DNA of 59,525 nt from the NCBI GenBank assembly GCA_016841045.1, contig JAENZX010000022.1:1-59525 (forward strand). Reading direction: 5' to 3'. This DNA is from Thermincola carboxydiphila. Its GTDB lineage: Bacteria; Bacillota; Thermincolia; Thermincolales; UBA2595. The notes beneath the pieces are model-generated. The model was not told where the DNA came from. It was given only the letters and a program-made list of their open reading frames with translations, and searched no databases. This document shows positions 7,182 to 17,161 of the stretch, one piece after another (the stretch's first letter is position 1; every line of letters starts with the position of its first letter). A program made the position numbers and the translations under genes.

Positions 7182-9542
7182 ATGTATAAAATATGTTGGG
7201 ATATGGGAATTAATGGTGTTTTGATTTCTGATTCAATTCACGAAAAAAATGATATTGTACCACCAAGACCAGTATTTCATGAGGAACTAGACCTTCTTGG
7301 ATTTAAAGAAAAGTTTAATTATTCGGACTCGAAGGCTCCGTTACTTTGGGCAATAGATAGGCGTTATTATTATATGGGGCAATTAGTAGCAGAGGTGCGT
7401 GGGGGTAGCATTTATAAGGATCCCCAAGTTTCCTTTGCTGAGGATTTTAAACTGAAATCGTTTGAGCCGATTGATGTTAATACAATGATTCAGAGAAACA
7501 TGAAATCCATTTCTGCCCTTGAAAATGAGGCAATGGACTTTGCCCGAGACGCTTTTTCAAAATACAAAAATAAGGTTGATGGATTTGTTGTGGCCTTTAG
7601 TGGGGGGAAGGATTCGCAAGTTATACTCGATATTGTTAGTCGAGTAATACCGCCAAAGGAATACAAAGTGATATTTACAGACACGGGGATGGAACTTCCG
7701 CTTACCTATGAAACAGTCGAACAAACTAGAAAAGTTTACAGTAAAAAATATAATGATTTTGAATTAGTAAAAGCTGAAAGTGACAAAACGGCTATTAGCC
7801 TTTGGAAGAAGTATGGGCCACCAAGCAGAATAAATAGGTGGTGCTGTTCTGTTTTAAAGACTGCGCTTTTTGGGAGAAAAATGCGAGATTTGCTTTCTGT
7901 AAAAGGACAACCAAGATTGGTTGTATACGAAGGGGTTCGCGCTGACGAAAGTAATAAACGGGAGACCTATAACAGAATAGGTGAAGGAGTTAAACATATA
8001 AACCTAACTAATTGTAGGCCTATTTTTAAATGGAACACAACAGAAATTTTTCTGTATCTATTTTACCGGGAAATAGAAATTAATGCCGCTTATAGATTAG
8101 GTTTTAACAGAGTTGGTTGCAGTGTATGCCCCTTTGCGTCCGACTGGTCGGAGTTTTTGATTAGAAAGCATTATGAGGATATTGCAAAGAGTTATGTTGA
8201 TGTTATTGCAAGAATGGCGAAAAATATGGGGATTGTTTCTGAAACAAAAATTCAAAATTACATTGATGTAGGAAACTGGAAAAAGAATGCCGGAGGCAAA
8301 GGTTTGGAGGTCGATGGTTCTCGAATTGATGTTTTAACAAAAGAGCCAAACTTTGAGGCCGTTATAACTCAACCAAAAACCGAGTTTTTGACCTGGCTTC
8401 AAATTGTTGGTGATTTTATGTTAAACAAAAAAGACGAAAATACATATCTCGGTGAACTGAATTACAATGATGAAGTTTATAGATTTGAATTGCAAACAGT
8501 TGACTCTCAAAAAGCGGTTTTTAAAGTATTTAACACCACTAATAAAATTTTATTAGTTAGTGCTTTAAATAAAATATTAAATAAAACCGCTTATTGCGAA
8601 AAATGCGGAGTATGCGAAATGGAATGCCCCACGGGAGCACTAAGGATATTACCAAATCACCAGGTTGAGGTTTCTGCATGTGCACGATGCAGGAATTGCT
8701 TAAATGTAGCTAGTAAGGGCTGCATTATCGCAGAGAGAAGAAAATTTACGGAGGGGGAAACCAAAGTGAGTTTGAAATCTTCAAGTATTGACAAATACTC
8801 AACCTTCGGGCTAAGGGAATTGTGGCTTACAAACTTTTTTGAAGAAATGGATAACTGGTTTTTGAATAACGGTGGGCTTGGTAGCAAACAGGTTCCCGCA
8901 ATGATCAGTTGGTTAAGGGAATCTGAATTACTTGAAGCTAAGGAGAAAAAAACCACTGAGTTAGCGAAAATACTGAAGGGCATTTTTTATAAAAATCCGT
9001 TATTAGTTTGGCAAATTGTCTGGGTCAATCTAGCTTTTAATTCTACAATTGTTAAATGGTATGTGGAAAAAGTACAGAATGAAATAGCTTATTCTAAACC
9101 TGAATTGTTGATTCAGCTAAAAGAAGATTATCCTAATTTTAAAGAAGGAACGCTGGATAATCCTCTATCTGCATTATTTAATACCTTTGAAAACTCTCCT
9201 TTAGGATCTTCTTTAGAAATTGGGGTTATTCAAAAAAGAGGAAACATTCGTAGCGTAGTTAAAATAGGGGGCAATTTTATTAGTTCAGCGACAATAGCAT
9301 ATTTAATATACAAGTTTGCAAGGCAAAGAAACTGTTTTGAACTTACAGTTTCCGATCTATATAATGAGGCAGGTAATCCAAGTAAGTTACTTGGTGTCTC
9401 TACTGATTATTTTTTAAATTGTTTAAGATCTCTTCAGGAGGAAGGAAAAGACATAGTAAAAGTAGACTTGCTTGGTGGCCTTGATAATATACATCTTTGT
9501 GAAGATTACGATGAATTGGCTATCTTAAGAATGCTTATTTAG
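7182..9542 (+). CDS. brxP: BREX type 4 PAPS-reductase-like protein BrxP
   Basis: The product has 786 residues from ATG 7182, chosen for its GGGTGA ribosome site; an in-frame TTG at 7170 overlaps that site. An ATP-pyrophosphatase P-loop (FSGGKDS, residues 139-145) opens a PAPS-reductase domain. It carries the paired-cysteine RWCCSVLK and GCSVCPF motifs typical of 4Fe-4S APS reductases. A ferredoxin-like segment near residues 465-510 (CEKCGVCEMECP, then CARCRNC) could hold further Fe-S clusters. The C-terminal ~270 residues are unassigned. In type 4 BREX this protein replaces the PglX methylase, which suggests sulfur-based rather than methyl DNA marking. First gene of the island. Confidence 0.88.
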   Translation: MYKICWDMGINGVLISDSIHEKNDIVPPRPVFHEELDLLGFKEKFNYSDSKAPLLWAIDRRYYYMGQLVAEVRGGSIYKDPQVSFAEDFKLKSFEPIDVNTMIQRNMKSISALENEAMDFARDAFSKYKNKVDGFVVAFSGGKDSQVILDIVSRVIPPKEYKVIFTDTGMELPLTYETVEQTRKVYSKKYNDFELVKAESDKTAISLWKKYGPPSRINRWCCSVLKTALFGRKMRDLLSVKGQPRLVVYEGVRADESNKRETYNRIGEGVKHINLTNCRPIFKWNTTEIFLYLFYREIEINAAYRLGFNRVGCSVCPFASDWSEFLIRKHYEDIAKSYVDVIARMAKNMGIVSETKIQNYIDVGNWKKNAGGKGLEVDGSRIDVLTKEPNFEAVITQPKTEFLTWLQIVGDFMLNKKDENTYLGELNYNDEVYRFELQTVDSQKAVFKVFNTTNKILLVSALNKILNKTAYCEKCGVCEMECPTGALRILPNHQVEVSACARCRNCLNVASKGCIIAERRKFTEGETKVSLKSSSIDKYSTFGLRELWLTNFFEEMDNWFLNNGGLGSKQVPAMISWLRESELLEAKEKKTTELAKILKGIFYKNPLLVWQIVWVNLAFNSTIVKWYVEKVQNEIAYSKPELLIQLKEDYPNFKEGTLDNPLSALFNTFENSPLGSSLEIGVIQKRGNIRSVVKIGGNFISSATIAYLIYKFARQRNCFELTVSDLYNEAGNPSKLLGVSTDYFLNCLRSLQEEGKDIVKVDLLGGLDNIHLCEDYDELAILRMLI

Positions 9543-9560
9543 ATATTGGAGTTGATGTAA

Positions 9561-9758
9561 ATGACATCGAAGATATGCCATTATTGCTTGAGTAAGCTTG
9601 ATAGAGATACTGTTGGTTTGAACAAAAAACTTTTAGGTAGACAAACAAAACAATTTCTTTGCTTGAAATGTTTGCAAGGGTATCTTGAGGTAACAGAGGA
9701 AGAATTACTGGAGAAAATTCAGTACTATAAAGATCAAGGTTGTACATTGTTTGTATAG
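9561..9758 (+). CDS. Small double-CxxC protein between brxP and brxC
   Basis: A 65-residue protein with two zinc knuckles, CHYC at residues 6-9 and CLKC near 34-37, followed by an acidic helix (VTEEELLEKIQYY) and a short CTLF tail. ATG 9561 follows a GGAG. It sits 18 bases behind brxP and 23 bases before brxC, in the same operon and with the same AT-rich composition. It is not one of the four classic type 4 BREX genes. By size and position it may be a zinc-binding adaptor or regulator for BrxP or BrxC. The family is not recognised. Confidence 0.75.
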   Translation: MTSKICHYCLSKLDRDTVGLNKKLLGRQTKQFLCLKCLQGYLEVTEEELLEKIQYYKDQGCTLFV

Positions 9759-9781
9759 CATCAAGGAGGCGAAATAATCAA

Positions 9782-12700
9782 ATGAAGTTTTCAGAAGTAG
9801 TTGGGATACATTCCTATTTTCAAGATGTTTTCGATATGATGGATGAACACGAAAATTATTGGAAAAGGTTTATTTCAAACGAAATGTTCGAAGATATATT
9901 GAATACTACATTAGATTGTTTAACAAATTCATCCGATGATAAGAAAAAATCTGTGTGGGTACAAGGAGCTTATGGAACAGGGAAAAGCCATTCAACATCG
10001 GTAGTAAAACATTTATTATCGGATGAATTCGACCTCATTCAGGATTATATTGACCAAATAGGTAATGTGCAATTAAGGCAAAGACTGTCTGTGTTCAGGT
10101 CTACTAATAGGGTATTTCCGGTGGTTCTTAAAGGTGTAAATAGTATCGTTGATTCATTGGATTTATGTTATGTTATTCAAAATGCTGTAACCAACGCCCT
10201 CTCAAGCCGAGGTATAGAACTAACTACAACTTCAGATTTCAGCCAAATGATTGAACGTCTTGACGAGGCGAAATTAAATGGCTTCTGGGAAAGTGCGTTA
10301 GAGTCTAACCAAGAACTTTCGATGTATGCTAACAATATAAACGACCTAAAACAAGAACTTGCAAACCATAACAAGAATGTTTTAAGAATTTTAACTAATG
10401 AGCTTAAGCAGGCCAATCTTATTGTTGGCCAGCGCTCAATTGAAAAATGGTTAAAAGAAGTTTTAGAAGAACTTAGGGGAATTCACATTGCCGATCAAAT
10501 GGTTATCTTTTGGGATGAGTTTACGTCAGTTCTTGAACTTAATGATCGTAGGTCTCTTCTTACACAGATTCAAAATATTGCAGAATTAAGTAAAACTGGA
10601 GTTTATTTATATATTGTTTCACATAAAAAGATGGATGCCATTTTAGGTTTTAAAGAATTAAAAGAAGATGAAAGAACCATGGCAAAAGATAGATTTCGGG
10701 AAAAAGGATATGATATGCAGCCGACTACTACATATCATATTATTTCAAGTGCTATTCTGAAGCATGATGAAGAAAAATGGGCTGAATTAAAGCAAAGTCG
10801 TATTTCTGAAAATATCGAACTTGTTGATTTAATTCATAAATTAACACAAAATACAGTAAATAGTGGCATCGTTAAAGAAAAAATGCAAGATATTTATCCA
10901 ATTCACCCCTATACTGCATATCTTGCCACTTTTGTTTCTCGGAATATTGGGTCAACTGAAAGAAGTATATTTAAGTTCTTAAATAACGAAGAACGCGGCT
11001 TTAAACATTTTCTACAGAATAAAGTTGTAGATAAGCCTTTTTTGTCCGCAGAATATATTTGGGATTTTTTTGTAGATGATTTTGAACAAGATACTGCCAA
11101 TAAATTTGATTCGGTCACAAATAAATATAAGTTATATATTAACCAGATTGATCCCAAAGGTGAAATATATGTAAATGTATTTAAAGTTGTATTACTTTTA
11201 AACATCCTTTATAAAATGACAATGACTTTAAGCGTAACAGATGAAAAGAGTTTCGTTGTACCCAGCGAAGAGAACATTACATTATCTTTTAGAGGTGTCT
11301 ATAATTCGGAAGATGTTAGGAAGGTTCTTGACTATATAGACAATAATCAAATTATTTATAAATCTCCAGAAGGTATTTTTGAAATTGCATTTACAAGTTT
11401 GCCACCCAAACAAATACAGGATGAGAAAAATAAAGAGTACCGTAAATACGAAGATGTAACAAAGTTACTTGACCAGTACACATTGGACAAAGATCGTCTT
11501 GTAAATCAGTTGAAAAGAGCAGTACCGCGAGAATTAGAGGTAAAATTCTTCTGGGGGGGTGAAAGTGAGCATTTAACAAGAAATCGTTTTAGCACTGCCT
11601 TTACCCGGCCTAATGCTCTTTCTATAGCTGTCGCACTCTTTAGAGGTGAAACGAAAAATCTTGATGATCTTATTTCAAGGCAAGAAAAGAGCCTTGCCGA
11701 AGCATTGAACACAATTATAAATATCTCTAAACAAGCAGACTTTAAAAATATTGCATTTATTGCTGTGCATGAGCCATTAGGTGAAAAAAGATTAGAAGGT
11801 TATGTGGAGCATATAGCGCATAGTATTGTTGCCAAAAACCATAGCTTTGCAAATGAAAAGGTTGAATATGAGACGAAGGCTGCTAAATGGATTAAAGGAT
11901 GGGTTGACAGTATTATAAATAGTTCAGATGCATCAGTCATTTTTAGGGGTAAACAAGTTAACAAACCTTTTAAACTTCTTTGCAATTATTTCGCTGAAGA
12001 TTTGTCCAAAGTCATCTTTTTCAATGGTCTTGAAAAATTAAATCTCAATACAGAGACTATTTGGAAAAAGCAGAATTCCAAGGCTGCTATTGAATGTTTT
12101 GTTTTTCCTGATAGCCGTACTGAATTAGAAGAAAAACTGGTTGGAAATATGGCTTACTTAAGAAATATAGTAAAGAATTCTTCCGGTGATTACATTATTA
12201 ATGAAAAAATGGCCTTTAGAGAAAACACTCCTGAAGACCATGTTTTATATATTATTTGCCAAAAAGTAGAGGAAATAATTGAAGCTTCAAAAGGGAAATC
12301 AGTAGTAAATCTTGGTGATATTTTAAAACCGTTAAATGAGCCACCATACGGTTTGTATCAAAACATAATCAGTATGGCAACTATGTCCTTTGCCTTAAGA
12401 ACTTTGATAAATAAGATATACAAAGAAGGTACAGGTAAATTAGCAGATAAAAACATCATTCGTGATACACTTGTTTCTTTGTTCAACTATTGGAAGGATA
12501 ATAAAGAAAAAGATAAATTATACTTTCGATTTAGCACCGATGAAGAACGGGAGTTAGTGGAACAATTAAAAAAATTATTTGGTTTAGAAGAGGCGGAGGG
12601 ACTGATTAAGACTAAATGGGCATTAAGAGAAAAATTCGCATCTAGTAATAATAGTCCCTTGTGGGCGTTAAAGTATCTAGATAATTCAAACCAAAATTTA

Positions 12701-13249
12701 AACACAACTCTTGATAAATTATTCGAATTTACTATAAAAGTAGACCAAGATATTCAGCAGGCTGATGTTTGCGAGTTATTGGAACTGATTAAAAATAACT
12801 TCATTGATATTTCTCTTGCTCTTTCCAATTTAGGAACGGAGAACGGTTTAAATGCTTATTTCATGCAAATCGCCGAAGCAAATATTAATGAAGCTGATAT
12901 TCCGCAATTAATTGTTTACCTGGATACAAATTTGCATGAGAATAAAGCATTTTGGGAAGAAGAAAAAGTACATCAATTGGTTTGGAAATGGCTTGCAATA
13001 CGCAACACACCCCCTCCTGGGCCTAATCCCAACCCTAACCCTCCTGGTGGCGGAGAACCTCCCCTTCCACCTCAACCTTGGCCAGATGATAATGGGGATG
13101 ATTCAACTGACGAAGATACAGAACAACAAATATTGATTGAGAAAATTACTAATTATCAAGGGAGTTATGAAGACTTTAAGCACGTAATTATAACTGTTGT
13201 GAAGGAAAATCCTAGTTTGATTTTTGTAATTCGTAAATACTTGGATTAG
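9782..13249 (+). CDS. brxC: BREX P-loop ATPase BrxC
   Basis: A 1155-residue large ATPase. ATG 9782 is chosen because AAGGAGGCG lies 7-12 bases upstream; the in-frame ATG at 9740 lies inside the previous gene. Walker A GAYGTGKS is at residues 62-69, and a Walker B-like MVIFWDEF is near residue 240. A proline-rich low-complexity linker (PPPGPNPNPNPPGGG) lies about 75 residues before the end. BrxC/PglY proteins are essential BREX components that are thought to couple ATP use to DNA engagement. Codon use is strongly AT-biased compared with the flanking metabolic genes, which fits lateral transfer. Confidence 0.9.
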   Translation: MKFSEVVGIHSYFQDVFDMMDEHENYWKRFISNEMFEDILNTTLDCLTNSSDDKKKSVWVQGAYGTGKSHSTSVVKHLLSDEFDLIQDYIDQIGNVQLRQRLSVFRSTNRVFPVVLKGVNSIVDSLDLCYVIQNAVTNALSSRGIELTTTSDFSQMIERLDEAKLNGFWESALESNQELSMYANNINDLKQELANHNKNVLRILTNELKQANLIVGQRSIEKWLKEVLEELRGIHIADQMVIFWDEFTSVLELNDRRSLLTQIQNIAELSKTGVYLYIVSHKKMDAILGFKELKEDERTMAKDRFREKGYDMQPTTTYHIISSAILKHDEEKWAELKQSRISENIELVDLIHKLTQNTVNSGIVKEKMQDIYPIHPYTAYLATFVSRNIGSTERSIFKFLNNEERGFKHFLQNKVVDKPFLSAEYIWDFFVDDFEQDTANKFDSVTNKYKLYINQIDPKGEIYVNVFKVVLLLNILYKMTMTLSVTDEKSFVVPSEENITLSFRGVYNSEDVRKVLDYIDNNQIIYKSPEGIFEIAFTSLPPKQIQDEKNKEYRKYEDVTKLLDQYTLDKDRLVNQLKRAVPRELEVKFFWGGESEHLTRNRFSTAFTRPNALSIAVALFRGETKNLDDLISRQEKSLAEALNTIINISKQADFKNIAFIAVHEPLGEKRLEGYVEHIAHSIVAKNHSFANEKVEYETKAAKWIKGWVDSIINSSDASVIFRGKQVNKPFKLLCNYFAEDLSKVIFFNGLEKLNLNTETIWKKQNSKAAIECFVFPDSRTELEEKLVGNMAYLRNIVKNSSGDYIINEKMAFRENTPEDHVLYIICQKVEEIIEASKGKSVVNLGDILKPLNEPPYGLYQNIISMATMSFALRTLINKIYKEGTGKLADKNIIRDTLVSLFNYWKDNKEKDKLYFRFSTDEERELVEQLKKLFGLEEAEGLIKTKWALREKFASSNNSPLWALKYLDNSNQNLNTTLDKLFEFTIKVDQDIQQADVCELLELIKNNFIDISLALSNLGTENGLNAYFMQIAEANINEADIPQLIVYLDTNLHENKAFWEEEKVHQLVWKWLAIRNTPPPGPNPNPNPPGGGEPPLPPQPWPDDNGDDSTDEDTEQQILIEKITNYQGSYEDFKHVIITVVKENPSLIFVIRKYLD

Positions 13250-13261
13250 AGGGGTTACGAT

Positions 13262-15607
13262 ATGTCTCAAGAAGTATTTGGAAAGTATGTCTCAGTATTA
13301 CAAGAGGATAAAGAAAAAGAAGGAAGTTATAAACGTTACCCGGTAAGGTTCATTTTTCTCCCAGATACCCAGTTTTACGAAAAATTAATTTCTCACCTCG
13401 CTAATAATGGGAGTGAGGTCGTTGAGCTGTCGTCGTTACTGAAAAGGGATGACGGTTGGATTGATTATTCTATGTTGTTTGATATTATTAAGTCTTTTGA
13501 TAAAAATAAGGACTACACCGTAGTTGGTTTTTCCGAGGTAGTTAGGTTTTACAAAAAATCCGAGCTGGAAACGCTGATTGTATCTTTGTTGTCTGACCTG
13601 GAAAACTTAGGTGGTGGCTCAAATCGAAGGATATACATTCTTTGTTTGGGGTTGTATGATTTAATATACAAAATATCAAACGAGAAACACAACCGGCTCA
13701 AAGTCTATAATCCTGTCATTTTCCCAGGTGTTTTGCAGTCAGAAACAAATATAAATCTTTATTTTACAGAAGTTGAAAATTTAAATGAATTAACAAAAGT
13801 TCAGATAAAAACCGTAAGAGAGTGGCTAAACATCTGGACGAAAGGTAATCAAATCTCCAGTCCTTTAATATGTACTTCTAGGACATTAAACTATTGGTAT
13901 TCAAACGCAAAACCAGATAACGTCTTCTTAATTCAAAAACTTGATAACGAAAAGGAAATACTTAAAAAAATACTAAATTTTGATTTTCCCTTTAGTTATA
14001 AGGCAGACGAACGTAAATTCTGGTCAAATCTTTTGGTTGATGCGTACGAAAATCCGGAGAAAAGTCCAATTGAATTAATTTCATCTATCCTAAACATTCA
14101 TAACCTTGCTAATGTTAGTTTGACAGACGTTTGGCTTCTAAATAATGATACCTATAAGAGATGGTTAATTAAACTTTTAGTAGAGCATTACTCTAATCTT
14201 CTTGGTATTGATGATTATCATAAGACTGTTATTGAAAAGTTGAAGACCTTTGAAAATGAAGAATACATTAGAATGGCTTGGATGACGATTTTTGGAACCG
14301 AGCAAGATTCAGATGATTGGTTTAGACAGAGAAAGAAGCTTTTGATGCAAATCAATTCGCATAACATAAACCACTTAATTTTTGAAGATGAATTGAATCT
14401 AATTCTAAATGGTATAAACGACATTGAATTACTTAAGAAATTATTAACAGATATAACATCTGCCGAAAAGAAAAAAATCATAAAGCTTTTCGCTGAAAGC
14501 TTCATAAATGAAAGTGAGGTAAAAGAACTTTACCCATCCTTTTATTCTTACATTAAAGGAACTGTAAATTATGATAACATTAATAACGTACAATGGATAA
14601 TGTCATATATTTCAAAATATAAAAACGCTAAAATTCATAATGACTTTACAGATGAATTAAAAGATGCTATTAATAGGTGCAACGGTAATAGTGAAAAGTT
14701 TTATAAATGGTATTTTAGACTTCAATATGTTAATGAAATTTTAAAAAATGAACATTACGACAGAATCATTTTTTTGGATGGGGTGGGAATTGAGTGGGCA
14801 GAAGTAGTCGCTAATGCAATCAACAATAAAAAATATTTTATTAAAAGGGCATTCATTGCAAAATCCGAATTGCCTTCCATAACTGAATGTAACAAGCTTG
14901 ATGATGGAAACCCCCAACCTATACAAAACTTTGACAAAGAAGTAATTCATGGTAGTTATTATTTATGGCCCGATAAACTAATCGAAGCCATAGATTTTAT
15001 CAATAAAATAATTAATAATCAAATATTTCTTAAAGAGAATGAGACGGTTGCTATTATTTCCGATCACGGAAGTACCTGCACTCACTGTTTAGCAAAAGAC
15101 ACAAAAATTTACAACTACGAAAAAGCAGAACATGGTGGCAGATGCATGGTTTGGGATCAGGGCATAGTAGAAAATGAAGATTATCTAGTATATAACAATA
15201 AAAATCAGGAAAAATGGGTTGTACCCCTAAATCATATTTCGTTAAAAAATCGTTCTCCATATGAGGTACATGGAGGGGCAACTCCTGAAGAAGTAATTAT
15301 TCCAATCTTTTTAGTATCTAAACGGAAATCAAAAGACGAAGTTAAAATTAAGAACTATGAAATCGAAGCAATTAATTGTAAAATTACCGGATTAAACAGA
15401 AAAGTCAGTTTCAAAATTACTCCTACGCCTCACATGAAACCGGTATTAATTGATGAAACGCAAAAAGAGTATCAATTAAATGAAACTAATGGTTTATGGG
15501 AAACCGAACTAACTAAGGTCAAAAAACAGAATGTAACTATTGTGATAGGCACGCAGAAAAAGAACTTTGTCATAAAGACTTCGTTTGAAGAAGGTGACTT
15601 ATTTTAA
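13262..15607 (+). CDS. pglZ: BREX phosphatase-superfamily protein PglZ
   Basis: The product has 781 residues. The PglZ domain occupies the second half: IIFLDGVGIEW near residue 500 and AIISDHGST near 598 provide the Asp and His ligands expected for an alkaline-phosphatase-like metal site. The C-terminal ~90 residues form a beta-rich segment. PglZ is the signature gene of all BREX types. ATG 13262 follows AGAGGGG, 12 bases after brxC, and its stop overlaps the brxL start in TAATG. The N-terminal half is unassigned, as is common for this family. Confidence 0.9.
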   Translation: MSQEVFGKYVSVLQEDKEKEGSYKRYPVRFIFLPDTQFYEKLISHLANNGSEVVELSSLLKRDDGWIDYSMLFDIIKSFDKNKDYTVVGFSEVVRFYKKSELETLIVSLLSDLENLGGGSNRRIYILCLGLYDLIYKISNEKHNRLKVYNPVIFPGVLQSETNINLYFTEVENLNELTKVQIKTVREWLNIWTKGNQISSPLICTSRTLNYWYSNAKPDNVFLIQKLDNEKEILKKILNFDFPFSYKADERKFWSNLLVDAYENPEKSPIELISSILNIHNLANVSLTDVWLLNNDTYKRWLIKLLVEHYSNLLGIDDYHKTVIEKLKTFENEEYIRMAWMTIFGTEQDSDDWFRQRKKLLMQINSHNINHLIFEDELNLILNGINDIELLKKLLTDITSAEKKKIIKLFAESFINESEVKELYPSFYSYIKGTVNYDNINNVQWIMSYISKYKNAKIHNDFTDELKDAINRCNGNSEKFYKWYFRLQYVNEILKNEHYDRIIFLDGVGIEWAEVVANAINNKKYFIKRAFIAKSELPSITECNKLDDGNPQPIQNFDKEVIHGSYYLWPDKLIEAIDFINKIINNQIFLKENETVAIISDHGSTCTHCLAKDTKIYNYEKAEHGGRCMVWDQGIVENEDYLVYNNKNQEKWVVPLNHISLKNRSPYEVHGGATPEEVIIPIFLVSKRKSKDEVKIKNYEIEAINCKITGLNRKVSFKITPTPHMKPVLIDETQKEYQLNETNGLWETELTKVKKQNVTIVIGTQKKNFVIKTSFEEGDLF

Positions 15608-17037
15608 TGAATGCTCTTGATCAGAAAATAAAAAGTTGTTTTGTTGAAGAATCGGTTCTTAAATATCCTGAACGGTACGGTATCTTTTCCGGAAAGAACC
15701 TACCTTCATTTATCAAAGACTGGCTTATAAAACGATATTCAGATTATAATGGTGAAATAGATAAGGAAGGGTTGCTAACTTTTCTTGAAAATCACATTCC
15801 AGGGAAAGATAGCAACATAAAAACCCGACTTATTCAAGGAGAGGAAATTAAAATACTTGCAAGGGTACTCATTGAGTCAGACTTAAAGAGTGGAGTTCAT
15901 AAATTTGCTATCCCGGACATTGGAATTAAAGCTAACGAAGGTAGAGTAGCACCCTATGTTATAAAGTTAAAGAATGGATTAAAAGAAGGAGAAAACTGGG
16001 GAGTTATTACACTTGATTACATGCAACCCGATGGTAAGGAAAAAGGATATGCCGAACTATCTGAATTTAAACCTTTCAAACCTTACAAAGTTGATTTCGA
16101 ATATTTCTGCGAGGCTCGTAAATCATTTTCCACGCCAGAATGGATTGACTTCCTTATTCGTTGTATGGAATATAACCCGGAGGGCTTTGAAAACTTGACC
16201 CAAAAGTTATTCTTCCTTACAAGGCTACTTGTGTTTGTAGAACCAAATTTAAATTTAATTGAGCTTGCACCTAAAGGTACTGGGAAATCTTATGTTTATG
16301 ATAACTTAAGTAAATATGGCTGGCATATCAGCGGTGGAAAAGTAACCAGAGCAAAATTATTTTATGATATGAATACCAATGTGCCAGGGATTATACCTTC
16401 CTATGAATTTGTTGCAATGGATGAGATTCAGACTATTTCCTTTGATAATGAAGAAGAGTTAAAAGGCGCATTAAAGAACTATCTTGAATTTGGGAATTTT
16501 ACAGTTGGTAAGACAAAGCAAGTATCGCAAGCCGGGTTGATTCTTTTGGGTAATATAGATTTAGACTCTGAAAGAAAACCAATCAGCAAAAAATATTTTA
16601 TGGAACTCCCTCAAATTTTCCACGAGACAGCATTACTAGATAGATTTCATGGATTTATTGAGGGGTGGAAACTACCAAGAATTAACGAAGACCTTAAGCT
16701 TAAAGGCTATACATTGAACGTAGAATATTTTTCAGAAATTTTATCACACATGAGGTCAATTTCAAGATATTCGGCATTAATTTCAGAACTACTTAAAGTT
16801 CCAACTAAAGCTGATACTCGCGATACTACAGCAATCAAAAGATTAACAACGGCTTACTTTAAACTTCTTTTCCCGCATATTACTACCCACGATGGGTTAG
16901 ATATTAACGAATTTAAAACTTTTTGTTTTGAATCTGCATATGAGAAACGAGGAATTATTAAAAAACAACTTGCAATGATGGATCTCGAATATAGAGCTAA
17001 TTTGCCTGATATTGAGATTCGAAACTTTAAATCTTAG
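15607..17037 (+). CDS. brxL: BREX Lon-like ATPase BrxL, short form
   Basis: A 476-residue AAA+ protein with Walker A APKGTGKS at residues 221-228 and Walker B FVAMDE at 268-273. The N-terminal ~200 residues resemble the BrxL N-terminal region. The classic type 1 BrxL is about 680 residues and carries a Lon-like protease fold at its C-terminus. This protein stops before that, as in the shorter BrxL subfamily, so proteolysis is not expected. The start overlaps the pglZ stop by one base, indicating translational coupling. It is the last gene of the BREX operon. Confidence 0.87.
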   Translation: MNALDQKIKSCFVEESVLKYPERYGIFSGKNLPSFIKDWLIKRYSDYNGEIDKEGLLTFLENHIPGKDSNIKTRLIQGEEIKILARVLIESDLKSGVHKFAIPDIGIKANEGRVAPYVIKLKNGLKEGENWGVITLDYMQPDGKEKGYAELSEFKPFKPYKVDFEYFCEARKSFSTPEWIDFLIRCMEYNPEGFENLTQKLFFLTRLLVFVEPNLNLIELAPKGTGKSYVYDNLSKYGWHISGGKVTRAKLFYDMNTNVPGIIPSYEFVAMDEIQTISFDNEEELKGALKNYLEFGNFTVGKTKQVSQAGLILLGNIDLDSERKPISKKYFMELPQIFHETALLDRFHGFIEGWKLPRINEDLKLKGYTLNVEYFSEILSHMRSISRYSALISELLKVPTKADTRDTTAIKRLTTAYFKLLFPHITTHDGLDINEFKTFCFESAYEKRGIIKKQLAMMDLEYRANLPDIEIRNFKS

Positions 17038-17081
17038 CCTTCAATTTGGAGGTATTTAAAAAAGCTGACTAATCAATTAAT

Positions 17082-17115
17082 AAGCCCTTGCCAAATTTTC
17101 TGGCAAAGGCTCTTT
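17082..17115 (+). terminator. Terminator of BREX operon
   Basis: AGCCCTTGCCA pairs with TGGCAAAGGCT, followed by CTTTCGC. The T-run is weak, but the stem is strong and lies about 45 bases behind brxL. Confidence 0.6.
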
Positions 17116-17161
17116 CGCGCTAGGTTATAGTTATTTTAATTTGTCTATTGCTTCCCTTTTT

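Noticed and set aside
7182-9542. DndC of a phosphorothioation (Dnd) system
   Set aside because: The PAPS-reductase motifs are similar, but there are no dndB, dndD or dndE genes; brxC, pglZ and brxL follow instead.
15607-17037. Truncated BrxL pseudogene
   Set aside because: It lacks a Lon-protease part but has intact Walker motifs, coupled translation and a length that matches the known short BrxL subfamily.
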